The notes beneath the pieces are model-generated. The model was given only the letters and a program-made list of their open reading frames with translations. It was not told the origin of the DNA and made no database searches. A stretch of 33,880 nt of DNA from the IMG/VR virus record IMGVR_UViG_3300032116_000761, positions 1-33,880 of that record. One strand, written 5' to 3'. The stretch is from a virus. A program made the translations under genes and the position numbers. Positions 21,629 to 28,768 of the stretch are shown here, one piece after another. The first letter of the stretch is position 1, and each line of letters starts with the position of its first letter.

Positions 21629-22690
21629 CTATTCGTACTTCTCCAGCCAGTCGTTGCTGATTACCTTGAAGCTAAAACGATCCTTAGAATTCAGCTTGAA
21701 CACCAGACCTTCTCGTGGTGTTTTATTAAACACTGAACAATCCTTGGCGTCTTCCAGTAGCACATCACGATTAGCACTTTGTAGTGTACCCATCACGATA
21801 ACAGGAACATGCTTTAGACCTAGTGCCTCCACAATGGATTGTCGAATACCTGGAGGACAATATGTTGCAGTACCGGGGTCATACATGTCGTACACAAAGA
21901 AATCCGGTTCAGTAAATTCATACTGATTGCCTTGAATACCAGGACCGCAGATTTCACCTTGAATAGCCATTGAACCACCAAGAGCAATCAGTTCACGAAG
22001 CTTAGCTTTAACATCATACTTGATAGCCATTTGCCAGTAGACATTCGACTCATCACGTTCGAGGTCAACGTTACGAGAGCATACATGAAACAGACCTTCA
22101 GAGTCAAGCAGCATGGTACAGCTTGAACCGTCCATCTTTTCAGTTACTTCGAAATGATGACCAACGTACTGCTCAAGAACGGAAGTCTTGATGTTTTGCA
22201 CACGCTCTTGATCAGTCTTCGGTACACACGAAGGGAAGTTACCACGCATGATACCTTGCATGTTCGAAGGAATAGGCTTTTCCCACTTCTGAACATTCAA
22301 CTTTTCAGTGAAATCATCACCTTCGTTATAGTTACCTGTAACAAAAAAACCATTAACAGTAAAACCAATAAAGTCCATTCCACATGTGTCAATAATGGGC
22401 AGCAGTAGACCTTGCGAGATTTGACCACGCAGACGAACCGTGCGCAGACGCTGACCCTTGACACCATTGAACTCAGCAGGTTCCTTGCCAGGACGAGTCA
22501 GGAACGGAGCAAGATCGTGAGGAATCCACGAGTCGATTTCGAAGTATACAGCGAGTTGACCGACTTGGAATTCACCCTTCTTCACGACAACACGCCAGCC
22601 ACCAACACGGGCAACTTCGATCTTGTCTGCCCCTTCAATGGGGGCAATTTCTTCAATCTTACGGATGGTAGCTAGAGCACGTTCTGTCAT
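21629..22690 (-). CDS. RNA ligase, DraRnl/Rnl5 type
   Basis: 353 residues. The N-terminal part (ADKIEVARVGGWRVVVKKGE, 21-40, and following) resembles the OB-fold of Deinococcus DraRnl. The ligase part has motif I EKMDGSSC with Lys185, IQGEICGPGIQGN near 245 and EGLVFKLNSK near 335. DraRnl-type enzymes seal RNA 3'-OH ends at nicks in duplexes. This is a second, distinct RNA ligase in the window. ATG 22690 follows AAAGGAAACATA. Its stop lies beside the ribosome site of the primase-helicase, suggesting coupled translation. Confidence 0.85.
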   Translation of the reverse strand: MTERALATIRKIEEIAPIEGADKIEVARVGGWRVVVKKGEFQVGQLAVYFEIDSWIPHDLAPFLTRPGKEPAEFNGVKGQRLRTVRLRGQISQGLLLPIIDTCGMDFIGFTVNGFFVTGNYNEGDDFTEKLNVQKWEKPIPSNMQGIMRGNFPSCVPKTDQERVQNIKTSVLEQYVGHHFEVTEKMDGSSCTMLLDSEGLFHVCSRNVDLERDESNVYWQMAIKYDVKAKLRELIALGGSMAIQGEICGPGIQGNQYEFTEPDFFVYDMYDPGTATYCPPGIRQSIVEALGLKHVPVIVMGTLQSANRDVLLEDAKDCSVFNKTPREGLVFKLNSKDRFSFKVISNDWLEKYE

Positions 22691-22700
22691 TATGTTTCCT

Positions 22701-22847
22701 TTATTGAATCTGGTTGTTCAAAACACCGAGTACGATGTTGATGCTGTGAATGATAGCAGCTTGCTGGTTCGGTGTCAACTGGTGCCACGTTCGATTGTCA
22801 CCAGTCTTGGTGGCGACTGCTTGCCAGTATTTCTCTACTTCACTCAT
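22701..22847 (-). CDS. small hypothetical protein
   Basis: 48 residues (MSEVEKYWQAVATKTGDNRT at the N-terminus). ATG 22847 overlaps the upstream stop (ATGA), and its own stop forms part of the ribosome-site region of the ligase gene. Function unknown. Confidence 0.7.
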   Translation of the reverse strand: MSEVEKYWQAVATKTGDNRTWHQLTPNQQAAIIHSINIVLGVLNNQIQ

Positions 22848-23083
22848 AGTGCTTTTCCTGTAAAGTCTTGGGGATAATGCAGAATGGGTTTCTGCACAGC
22901 TTCCTGCATGCGGTCAAGTGTCCATCGGATAGAAGCCTTCGGATCACCGTCTGTGTCGGGAGTTGTGAATAGCTTAGCAGCACAGTAACCGTGAGGCACT
23001 TGATCGTGGTCGTAGTAAACCTCACAGACTTCTACTGTAATGTCACCAAGTTCTTCAATTTGTACTAGTCGATAGTTCCACAT
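22844..23083 (-). CDS. small conserved phage protein
   Basis: 79 residues. MWNYRLVQIEE at the start and VCEVYYDHDQVPHGYCAA in the middle fit a short family found in many phages, with no known activity. It is the first gene after the terminator at 23092-23118; its own promoter is not obvious. Confidence 0.75.
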   Translation of the reverse strand: MWNYRLVQIEELGDITVEVCEVYYDHDQVPHGYCAAKLFTTPDTDGDPKASIRWTLDRMQEAVQKPILHYPQDFTGKAL

Positions 23084-23091
23084 GTTTTTCC

Positions 23092-23118
23092 AATCAAAAG
23101 AAGGGAGCCGAAGCTCCC
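23092..23118 (-). terminator. rho-independent terminator with UUCG tetraloop
   Basis: GGGAGC-TTCG-GCTCCC (23103-23118) followed on the minus strand by TTCTTTTG. It lies 4 nt after the SPFH gene stop. Confidence 0.85.
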
Positions 23119-23122
23119 TGGT

Positions 23123-23932
23123 TTACTTAACGTTCACGAAACCCTTGAAGTCGTGCGGCACGACGATAGTCGAAACCTTACCGAGCTTCACAGCCTCAGA
23201 GATATTCAACCGAGCTTGTGCGTCCATGTATGCAATCGACTGACCAGAGTTAGCACTCAGAGCACGCATACGTTCGGCTTCTTTTTCAGCAATCGCAACT
23301 TCGTTGGCTTTCACAGCAAGCATATTCTGTGAACGCACAACTTCTGCTGCACTGTCACGAATGTTGTCAGGAAGATCAATTGCACGAACTTGTACACTAG
23401 TCAGTGTCAACACACCTTCGAGCTTGTCGTTCTTCAGAGTTCGAGCAACGATGTCGTTTACATCTTGTTCAATTGCTTGTCGCTTGTCGTTAACTTCTTT
23501 GGTGCCGTACTTGCGAACAGCTTCATAGAGGGCGTTGTTAACGAGAGTTTGCATTCGAACTGCCATCAGGAACGTGTCACCTGACTTGGTATCTACAAAG
23601 TGAAACGAGCGTGGTTGCTTAGTCCAAAGTTCAGCAACAGCGGTAGGACTAACACCGTATACATACGACAGGTCAACTTGCTTCAGTGCAACATCATCTT
23701 TGGTAAGCGGACGTTTGTCTTCAAGACTACCACCAATGTCTCGCACAGGGAACGTCAGCACATCACCAACAAGAGTCTGGTTCCAGCTACCGGGCATCAG
23801 TTCACCCATCTGTACCTGTTTCGACATGTCAACACGCAGACCAACTTCACCCGTTTCGACACGAGTACAAGCAGCAGCAGAAATAGCAATCAGAGCGATT
23901 GCAAGAGTACGACCAATATTACGAATGTTCAT
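23123..23932 (-). CDS. SPFH/prohibitin-like lipoprotein
   Basis: 269 residues. A lipoprotein signal peptide (IALIAISAAAC, lipobox Cys22) is followed by a prohibitin/SPFH-type domain: GEVGLRVDM, VALKQVDLSYVYGV, and an alpha-helical AEVVRSQNMLAVKANEVAIA segment. In this family helices oligomerise at membranes and modulate FtsH-type proteases or lysis timing. The product would be anchored in the envelope. It closes with the terminator at 23092-23118. Confidence 0.8.
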   Translation of the reverse strand: MNIRNIGRTLAIALIAISAAACTRVETGEVGLRVDMSKQVQMGELMPGSWNQTLVGDVLTFPVRDIGGSLEDKRPLTKDDVALKQVDLSYVYGVSPTAVAELWTKQPRSFHFVDTKSGDTFLMAVRMQTLVNNALYEAVRKYGTKEVNDKRQAIEQDVNDIVARTLKNDKLEGVLTLTSVQVRAIDLPDNIRDSAAEVVRSQNMLAVKANEVAIAEKEAERMRALSANSGQSIAYMDAQARLNISEAVKLGKVSTIVVPHDFKGFVNVK

Positions 23933-23945
23933 GTTTCTCCTTTAG

Positions 23946-24116
23946 TTAGAACAATACAACAACACCTGTCAGCAAAGCAAATGCACCAATTGCTAGTGTA
24001 GTACCGATACCGACATATTTCCAGAAAGTTGAGCGGCTTTTGTTTACCGCACCGAAGTATGCTACCACAAAGACAACGAGCATTGCAAGTAGAAATGCAA
24101 CAAGAAGTTTAACCAC
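23946..24116 (-). CDS. small membrane protein with two transmembrane segments
   Basis: 56 residues from GTG 24116, chosen because GGAGGT lies 8 nt upstream; ATG 24134 is an alternative. Two hydrophobic stretches (about 3-21 and 36-56) flank a short polar loop. It precedes the SPFH lipoprotein gene and may work with it at the membrane. Confidence 0.7.
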   Translation of the reverse strand: MVKLLVAFLLAMLVVFVVAYFGAVNKSRSTFWKYVGIGTTLAIGAFALLTGVVVLF

Positions 24117-24522
24117 GTTTACGTACCTCCACATGTTTGACGATTGATTCTTCTGCTCTCCATGCTACTTCGTTTAGAAATTGCTCATGGATGTAAGCGG
24201 GAAGATGATGTTGAGTAGCGATGATAGCCTGAAGGTGTTCAGCAGTCAAGTCCTTCAGAAGAGTCTTTCGACCATCACTGGAAAACCACATGAAATGTTT
24301 ACGAATTTCAGAATGAGGATCACCGTAGGACAGACTAGCTTCCATATAGTCTAGCTCATCGTAATTTCTCTTGAGATAATCTCGACCACCATCTACAGCG
24401 TAGTATCGACCGTTCTTGTCAATGTGTGACTTGTAGTCGTGACGATGATGAGAGTACAGTCGAGTGCCATCAGGTGTAACGATGGAGTTGACTACGATTA
24501 GGTTTTTGTCAGGCAATGGCAT
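24109..24522 (-). CDS. conserved phage hypothetical protein
   Basis: 137 residues. YYAVDGGRDYLKRNYDELD near residue 38 resembles a phage family with a VDGGxDYLxRN motif. It is the first gene of the leftward operon, right behind the promoter at 24549-24576; the start follows GGAGGAACC. Function unknown. Confidence 0.75.
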   Translation of the reverse strand: MPLPDKNLIVVNSIVTPDGTRLYSHHRHDYKSHIDKNGRYYAVDGGRDYLKRNYDELDYMEASLSYGDPHSEIRKHFMWFSSDGRKTLLKDLTAEHLQAIIATQHHLPAYIHEQFLNEVAWRAEESIVKHVEVRKRG

Positions 24523-24548
24523 GGTTCCTCCAAGTTGTAAGGGTTGGC

Positions 24549-24576
24549 ATCATATCATGACTTCTGGGATTGTCAA
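24549..24576 (-). promoter_or_regulatory. leftward promoter of the divergent control region
   Basis: TTGACA (24571-24576), a 16-nt spacer and TATGAT (24549-24554) on the minus strand. It is back to back with the rightward promoter at 24581-24609. Confidence 0.8.
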
Positions 24577-24580
24577 GGGG

Positions 24581-24609
24581 TTGACTTCAACTTTGTGATC
24601 GGTTACAAT
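24581..24609 (+). promoter_or_regulatory. rightward promoter of the divergent control region
   Basis: TTGACT (24581-24586), a 17-nt spacer and TACAAT (24604-24609). The predicted start near 24616 leads into the structured RNA at 24616-24850. Confidence 0.75.
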
Positions 24610-24615
24610 GCCAGC

Positions 24616-24850
24616 AAGGGTATGGGAAGTCCGTAAGGCTCTCGGGTGTGTGCAATTCACCAAGAATCCCTAGTTACACTTGACTTGAGCAGTAGCACAA
24701 GTTAATCCTGGACTAGAAGGACATCGACAAGTCACTGACCTCGATGGATAACAGGATTAGAGAACCCTCACAACGAGAGTATCCAAGACCGAGCCGCTAC
24801 AGGGTGATTTTGTATCACGCCGTTGTAGAAGGCTTGTCTTTTCCTACAAC
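24616..24850 (+). ncRNA. structured RNA of unknown class
   Basis: This gene-free stretch is full of helices. CTCTCG (24639-24644) pairs with CGAGAG (24774-24779) and encloses a branched domain: GGTG/CACC (24645-24661), ACTTG/CAAGT, and TAATCCTG (24703-24710) with CAGGATTA (24752-24759), which encloses CATCGA/TCGATG (24722-24746). Next comes a long hairpin at 24785-24840 with stacked helices AAGAC/GTCTT, AGCC/GGCT, CTACA/TGTAG and GTGAT/ATCAC. GTTGTAG (24822-24828) can instead pair with CTACAAC (24844-24850), so two states are possible. No reading frame of note lies here. Confidence 0.6.
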
Positions 24851-24925
24851 GAAACATTTAAAGTATAGAATAATATCAGTGTGTTAAGTATAGTAATAAC
24901 AGTATTTAGCATTACAGGAGTATTT

Positions 24926-25420
24926 ATGAAACTAAGACAAGTTAAAATATGTGAAGACATAGCAATTGTTCCTTTAACAAAAGGTTATGAAACAGTTATT
25001 GGTATTGTTAGCATTCCATTGGTTGAAAAGTACAACTGGTATTTCAATAGTGGATACGCTGCTACGGATGTAAGGAAATCTGACGGTAGTTGGCAAAAAA
25101 TATTGATGCACAGATTGATCATAAATGCTCCTGACGGATACGATACCGATCATATTAACTGCAACAAGCTGGACAATCGAATCTCAAATCTCAGGATTGC
25201 AACACGTATGCAAAATAACTGTAATCAGAAATTAGGAAGTAACAATACTAGCGGATACAAAGGTGTATATTTTGATAAACGTAAATCAAAATGGAAATCA
25301 TGTATATCAATCAATGGTGTTATTCATCACCTCGGCTACTTTGCTGACAAGGAATCTGCTCACTCTGCGTATTGTGCTGCCGCAATGAATGTGTATGGCG
25401 AGTTTGCTAGATTTGCTTGA
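24926..25420 (+). CDS. HNH-AP2 homing endonuclease
   Basis: 164 residues. The HNH core is MHRLIINAPDGYDTDHINCN and NRISNLRIATRMQNNCN (about 68-107), followed by an AP2-type DNA-binding domain (GVYFDKRKSKWKS...HHLGYFADKESAHSAY, about 120-155). Codon use is more A/T-rich than in neighbouring genes, which suggests separate mobility. ATG 24926 follows AGGAGTATTT; I do not use the further upstream in-frame TTG. It lies downstream of the structured RNA. Confidence 0.85.
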   Translation: MKLRQVKICEDIAIVPLTKGYETVIGIVSIPLVEKYNWYFNSGYAATDVRKSDGSWQKILMHRLIINAPDGYDTDHINCNKLDNRISNLRIATRMQNNCNQKLGSNNTSGYKGVYFDKRKSKWKSCISINGVIHHLGYFADKESAHSAYCAAAMNVYGEFARFA

Positions 25421-25427
25421 GACGCTG

Positions 25428-25450
25428 GAATACTCAAAATTTAAGTATTC
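25428..25450 (+). terminator. hairpin after the HNH-AP2 gene, weak terminator
   Basis: GAATACT/AGTATTC is a 7-bp stem with a 9-nt loop, 7 nt after the stop codon. There is no clear T-tract, so it may be a processing or stabilising hairpin rather than a terminator. Confidence 0.35.
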
Positions 25451-25503
25451 ATCTATCTATTCATTGATTCATCTAAGTATATGATCCTGTTACACTTTCA
25501 TGC

Positions 25504-25532
25504 TTGCTTTTCTATTCATGCTGCTATAAACT
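25504..25532 (+). promoter_or_regulatory. sigma70-like promoter
   Basis: TTGCTT (25504-25509), a 17-nt spacer and TAAACT (25527-25532). It precedes the operon beginning at 25564. Confidence 0.6.
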
Positions 25533-25563
25533 GATGCTTCCTCAACTCAACTAGGAGATACAA

Positions 25564-25833
25564 ATGACAAATCGTACTAACCATCTGACCGAAGGTGACA
25601 TCGCTCGCCTTATCACGTTCAACCGGCGTCTTCTGCGCACCACCAACGAACGTCTGTTCCAACTGAAGGGTATCGCTAACACGCTGTACGATCAGGTTGA
25701 CAAGACGAAGCCTGAAACCGAAGCGAACTTCCATATCATGAACATTGTTCGTGACTCGATTCGCACTGGTAAGCAATTCCGCGCCAACCAAGAACGCATT
25801 CAGAAGTCGCTGAAGAAGATGATCAAGGGGTAA
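25564..25833 (+). CDS. small helical phage protein
   Basis: 89 residues, predominantly charged helices (HLTEGDIARLITFNRRLLRT near the N-terminus, FRANQERIQKSLKKMIKG at the C-terminus). ATG follows AGGAGATACAA. First gene of the rightward operon. No family recognised. Confidence 0.75.
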   Translation: MTNRTNHLTEGDIARLITFNRRLLRTTNERLFQLKGIANTLYDQVDKTKPETEANFHIMNIVRDSIRTGKQFRANQERIQKSLKKMIKG

Positions 25834-25835
25834 TC

Positions 25836-26063
25836 ATGCAACTGCGTGATCTTCCTTGGATGTATCTTTTGAAAGTAACAGGTATTTCAGTTTGGATTGC
25901 TGCACTATTTCTTGGAGCAGTTTTTAACAGTGCATACATGATGATTCCCGCAGTCATTATTGCAGTGGTTGTTATTGCTCACATTTTTGCATCCGATTCA
26001 CCTGATTACCAAGAGTTCATCTACAGAGTAAAATTATGGAGAGAAAATGGTGGAGGACGATGA
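25836..26063 (+). CDS. small membrane protein with two transmembrane segments
   Basis: 75 residues. Hydrophobic stretches at about 10-29 and 34-52 are followed by a polar C-terminus (SPDYQEFIYRVKLWREN). It starts 2 nt after the previous stop and ends overlapping the next gene by 4 nt. Function unknown. Confidence 0.75.
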   Translation: MQLRDLPWMYLLKVTGISVWIAALFLGAVFNSAYMMIPAVIIAVVVIAHIFASDSPDYQEFIYRVKLWRENGGGR

Positions 26064-26353
26064 CTTCAACGACTACTTCAGAGACGACAGCAGAAACTAC
26101 AGAGTCCACGGGTACTTTAAATCCGATGAGTTCACGAACGATGATAGTGTCGGGTCCAAACGGCTATGCAGTCATTCGACTCTCACCCGAGAAAGACCTG
26201 ACAGTAGCCAAGCACCGAATCGAAGAACTTATTCTTCAGCTTCAGGACTTGACGGGTGACGATAACGACGAGTACATTTTGACTGTTACTAATGGTTGGG
26301 ATAAACCAAAACCAAAGTGTGTTGTACCTCAAGCCGAAAGGATCATGGGATAA
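26060..26353 (+). CDS. hypothetical protein with Thr/Ser-rich N-terminus
   Basis: 97 residues from ATG 26060, which follows GGAGGACG and overlaps the upstream stop. The first 25 residues are low-complexity (T, S, E); the rest (IVSGPNGYAVIRLSPEKDLT and a helix) looks folded. An overlapping frame from 26047 also opens but loses protein-like character. It ends in TAATG with the deaminase gene. Confidence 0.65.
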   Translation: MTSTTTSETTAETTESTGTLNPMSSRTMIVSGPNGYAVIRLSPEKDLTVAKHRIEELILQLQDLTGDDNDEYILTVTNGWDKPKPKCVVPQAERIMG

Positions 26354-26778
26354 TGAAACCAGAAGAACACAGCTTGCATATGCAGCAGGCTTTGATGTAT
26401 GCTCGACGCTCCAAAGGTGTCAGAGCTAAAGTAGGAGCACTGCTGGTTACAGCCAACGGTGTTCTTCTTCCTGGCTACAATGGAACTGCCCCAGGTCGTA
26501 GTAACGATCTTGAGCGAGTAGACATGAAAACAGGTGAGCTTGTCACAAAGACAGAAGTCATTCATGCTGAGCTTAACTGCATCATCAAAGCTGCCAGAGA
26601 AGGAATCTCTTGCAAAGGATCGACAGTCTATGTTACGCTATCACCTTGTGAGCACTGCGCTGCGCTGCTGCTTAGCTGTGGAGTAAGCAGTGTATTCTAT
26701 GGTGAAGTATATAAGTCCGAAGATGGTATCAATCTTCTCAAACAATCAGGAGTTCAAGTACATCATGTTGAAACCTAA
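26353..26778 (+). CDS. dCMP deaminase
   Basis: 141 residues. The zinc-dependent deaminase site is HAE (71-73) with PCEHC (98-102), and NGTAPGRSND around 43-52 fits the dCMP-deaminase group. It converts dCMP to dUMP, the substrate for ThyX at 9145-10056, supporting dTTP supply. ATG 26353 overlaps the previous stop (TAATG). A cytidine or other nucleotide substrate cannot be excluded. Confidence 0.88.
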   Translation: MKPEEHSLHMQQALMYARRSKGVRAKVGALLVTANGVLLPGYNGTAPGRSNDLERVDMKTGELVTKTEVIHAELNCIIKAAREGISCKGSTVYVTLSPCEHCAALLLSCGVSSVFYGEVYKSEDGINLLKQSGVQVHHVET

Positions 26779-27199
26779 TCAAATCTTCGTATTCGGATCA
26801 AACCGTCGTGGTCGTCACGGTAGTGGTGCAGCTAAAGTTGCGCTTGACAAATACGGTGCGATCTACGGTCAAGGTCTTGGTCTGCAAGGTCAGTCGTATG
26901 GTATCCCTACCAAGTACGAAGGTCGAGCCATTCCTAGTGATACTCTTGAACTTGGAGTCATCAGCTTCTACGTTGATCTGTTCATCCGATTTGCTCGTGA
27001 TAATCCGAACCTAGAGTTCATGGTAACTGCCATCGGTTGTGGTCTTGCTGGTCATAAGGCAGAAGACATTGCACCGATGTTTGCTGGTCGTTCTGAAAAC
27101 GTGAAGCTACCTGAAGAATTCTTAGAAGTTCTTCTTGGTCGTGAAGTGCCTGAGTATATCCAACGTACACAGATGAGCTTTAAGAAAGGTATAAAATGA
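26765..27199 (+). CDS. A1S_2505-type phage protein, possibly macro-like
   Basis: 144 residues. QIFVFGSNRRGRHGSGAAKV near the start, YGQGLGLQGQSYGIPTKYEG and a central VTAIGCGLAGHKAEDIAPMF match a phage family annotated as non-structural (A1S_2505). The glycine-rich pattern is reminiscent of macro/ADP-ribose-binding folds, but that is my inference. The start lies within the last codons of the deaminase gene. Confidence 0.75.
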   Translation: MLKPNQIFVFGSNRRGRHGSGAAKVALDKYGAIYGQGLGLQGQSYGIPTKYEGRAIPSDTLELGVISFYVDLFIRFARDNPNLEFMVTAIGCGLAGHKAEDIAPMFAGRSENVKLPEEFLEVLLGREVPEYIQRTQMSFKKGIK

Positions 27200-27525
27200 A
27201 AACACTGAACGAACTGAAAACTCAAATTGCACTTGCAAAAAAACAACTAGAAGATGCAGAGGCTGAACTGTTTGACTTTGAATCAAAAGCTGAAAACAAT
27301 GTGTTTGAATCTCTTGACGTTGCTTTGCGTGAAGTGGAAGAAATGCTTGAGCAAAGAGCATACCAAGACTGTCAAGGTGCATACAATGTCGGATGCGACG
27401 AGTACAGGCAAGAATTTATCGTAGATGGTGTCATGTACAGGGGTACACTCACCTGTGAGTACAACAGGCATGATAAAACGTATTACTACTTGGAAGAGTC
27501 CGAATTTACTTACGAAAAAGTATGA
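27196..27525 (+). CDS. hypothetical protein with N-terminal coiled coil
   Basis: 109 residues. The first half is a heptad-rich helix (TLNELKTQIALAKKQLEDAE), the second half is beta-like with two cysteines. ATGA overlaps join it to both neighbours. No family recognised. Confidence 0.75.
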   Translation: MKTLNELKTQIALAKKQLEDAEAELFDFESKAENNVFESLDVALREVEEMLEQRAYQDCQGAYNVGCDEYRQEFIVDGVMYRGTLTCEYNRHDKTYYYLEESEFTYEKV

Positions 27526-27911
27526 AAGTAATCATCGCAGGTAGTCGTGACGTACCAGAGCAAGTTCGACAGTGCAAAGCAGCAGTGCTTGACTTCGAGC
27601 AGCGTTATGGTAAAATCACGGAAGTAGTCTCTGGTTGTGCTCGCGGAGCAGATCGTGTCGGTGAGTTGTTTGCAGAAATGCGACAAATTCCAGTTGACAA
27701 GTATCCTGCTGACTGGTATCCTAACGGTAAATTCTTCAAAGGTGCTGGTCATGTTCGCAATTCGCAAATGGCAAATGTAGCACAAGGTCTTATTGCATTG
27801 TGGGATGAAAAAAGTCCTGGCACTCGCAACATGATTGAAACTGCTAGAAACAAAAAGTTACAAATAGTAGTCTGGAACTACTTGACAAACAAGAAAGTCA
27901 TGATAGAATAG
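27522..27911 (+). CDS. SLOG-superfamily (DUF2493-like) protein
   Basis: 129 residues. MKVIIAGSRDV at the start, VVSGCARGADRVGE (about 37-50), YPADWYPNGK and AGHVRNSQMANVAQGLIALWD fit the DUF2493/SLOG fold, a Rossmann-like nucleotide-binding family. Some SLOG proteins bind NAD-derived or other signalling nucleotides; this one could sense or process such a ligand, but nothing here proves it. It is the last protein gene before the tRNA island. Confidence 0.8.
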   Translation: MKVIIAGSRDVPEQVRQCKAAVLDFEQRYGKITEVVSGCARGADRVGELFAEMRQIPVDKYPADWYPNGKFFKGAGHVRNSQMANVAQGLIALWDEKSPGTRNMIETARNKKLQIVVWNYLTNKKVMIE

Positions 27912-27923
27912 CAGACCTTTTTA

Positions 27924-28013
27924 GCTGGATTCGCCTAGTTGGTCGATGGCACCTGCCTTGTAAGCAGGTATGAGTAATCTACGTCGTGGGTTCGAATCCT
28001 ACATCCAGCACCA
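27924..28013 (+). tRNA. tRNA-Thr (UGU) with extended variable region
   Basis: Acceptor GCTGGAT/ATCCAGC, D-arm GCC/GGC, anticodon arm CCTGC-CTTGTAA-GCAGG, T-arm GTGGG-TTCGAAT-CCTAC and encoded CCA. The variable region is 17 nt (TATGAGTAATCTACGTC), much longer than in ordinary class I tRNA-Thr. Confidence 0.88.
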
Positions 28014-28028
28014 TGAAATTTAAAGAAT

Positions 28029-28490
28029 ATGAAAAGAAAAATAGTATCAGACAGTGAATTAATAGAAGCTGTCCGCACTTCTTTTAGTGTATATGAAGTA
28101 TTGCGAAAAATAGGAAAAAAAGAAGCCGGTGGGAATCACGCTCATTATTCTAGAAAGATTAAGCAACTGAATGCTGATACTTCACACTTTTTACGTTGTG
28201 CTCATAACAAAGGTAAGTCTTCACCTAAAAAACGAAAACCAGATTCAATTCTTACATTAAGAACATCAGGTGGTCGTACTAAAGCAAGATTACTAGTTAG
28301 AGCAATGTTGGAGTCTAATGTTAAACATGAATGCAGTAAATGCGGTCAAAAACCAGAGTGGTTAGGCTCACCATTGACTCTAGATGTAGATCATGTGAAC
28401 AAAAATTGGCTAGATGACAGATTAGAGAATTTGCGATTTCTATGTCCAAATTGTCATAGTCAATTTAGCAGAAATCTATTGGGTAATTGA
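28029..28490 (+). CDS. HNH endonuclease in the tRNA array
   Basis: 153 residues. The N-terminal domain (VRTSFSVYEVLRKIGKK) is shared with the product of 31467-31913. The C-terminal zinc-stabilised HNH core has ECSKCGQKPEW, LDVDHVNKNWLDDRLENLRF and LCPNCHSQ. Codon use is A/T-rich. The stop codon lies within the first 10 nt of tRNA-Leu (28481-28558), so gene and tRNA overlap. The ribosome site is weak. Likely a homing enzyme targeting tRNA-array DNA. Confidence 0.85.
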   Translation: MKRKIVSDSELIEAVRTSFSVYEVLRKIGKKEAGGNHAHYSRKIKQLNADTSHFLRCAHNKGKSSPKKRKPDSILTLRTSGGRTKARLLVRAMLESNVKHECSKCGQKPEWLGSPLTLDVDHVNKNWLDDRLENLRFLCPNCHSQFSRNLLGN

Positions 28491-28558
28491 CGGGAATTGG
28501 TATACCTTTCTGCCTTAGAAGCAGAAGCCTCTCAGTTCGAGTCTGAGATTACCCACCA
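28481..28558 (+). tRNA. tRNA-Leu (UAG) with short variable loop
   Basis: Acceptor GGGTAAT/ATTACCC, Leu-like D-loop (GGAATTGGTA), anticodon arm TCTGC-CTTAGAA-GCAGA, T-arm CTCAG-TTCGAGT-CTGAG, discriminator A and CCA. The variable loop is only 5 nt, whereas bacterial tRNA-Leu normally has a long variable arm. Confidence 0.8.
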
Positions 28559-28567
28559 AAGTTTTAT

Positions 28568-28688
28568 GGCGACTTAGTTTAGCGGCAAAACGTTAAGAAA
28601 GTCATTCCTGTGTAGGAATCAAACAGCACACAAATTCAATTACCTTGTCACGGTAAAGTCACGGGTTCGAATCCCGTAGTCGCCGCCA
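28568..28688 (+). tRNA. tRNA-Asp (GUC) interrupted by a 47-nt insertion
   Basis: Acceptor GGCGACT/AGTCGCC, D-arm GTTT/AAAC, anticodon arm TTACC-TTGTCAC-GGTAA, T-arm CGGG-TTCGAAT-CCCG, G73 and CCA. Between the D-arm and the anticodon arm (28593-28639) lies an extra 47 nt containing hairpin ATTCC/GGAAT. Without it the molecule is a normal tRNA-Asp. Confidence 0.8.
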
Positions 28689-28708
28689 ACAAAAACTGCA
28701 CAAGACGC

Positions 28709-28737
28709 TTGACAACACAATCAACATCAGGTACAGT
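28709..28737 (+). promoter_or_regulatory. sigma70-like promoter for the Ro-like gene
   Basis: TTGACA (28709-28714), a 17-nt spacer and TACAGT (28732-28737). The predicted start near 28744 is followed at once by hairpin TGGCT-AACA-AGCCA (28746-28759). Confidence 0.75.
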
Positions 28738-28768
28738 TCAATCACTGGCTAACAAGCCAACCGATCAT

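Noticed and set aside
24616-25420. Group I or group II intron, or an IscB-type guide RNA, with the HNH g gene as its ORF
   Set aside because: I could not find the conserved group I P7 pairing or a group II domain V, no exon flanks are visible, and the HNH protein is a 164-residue HNH-AP2 enzyme, not IscB.
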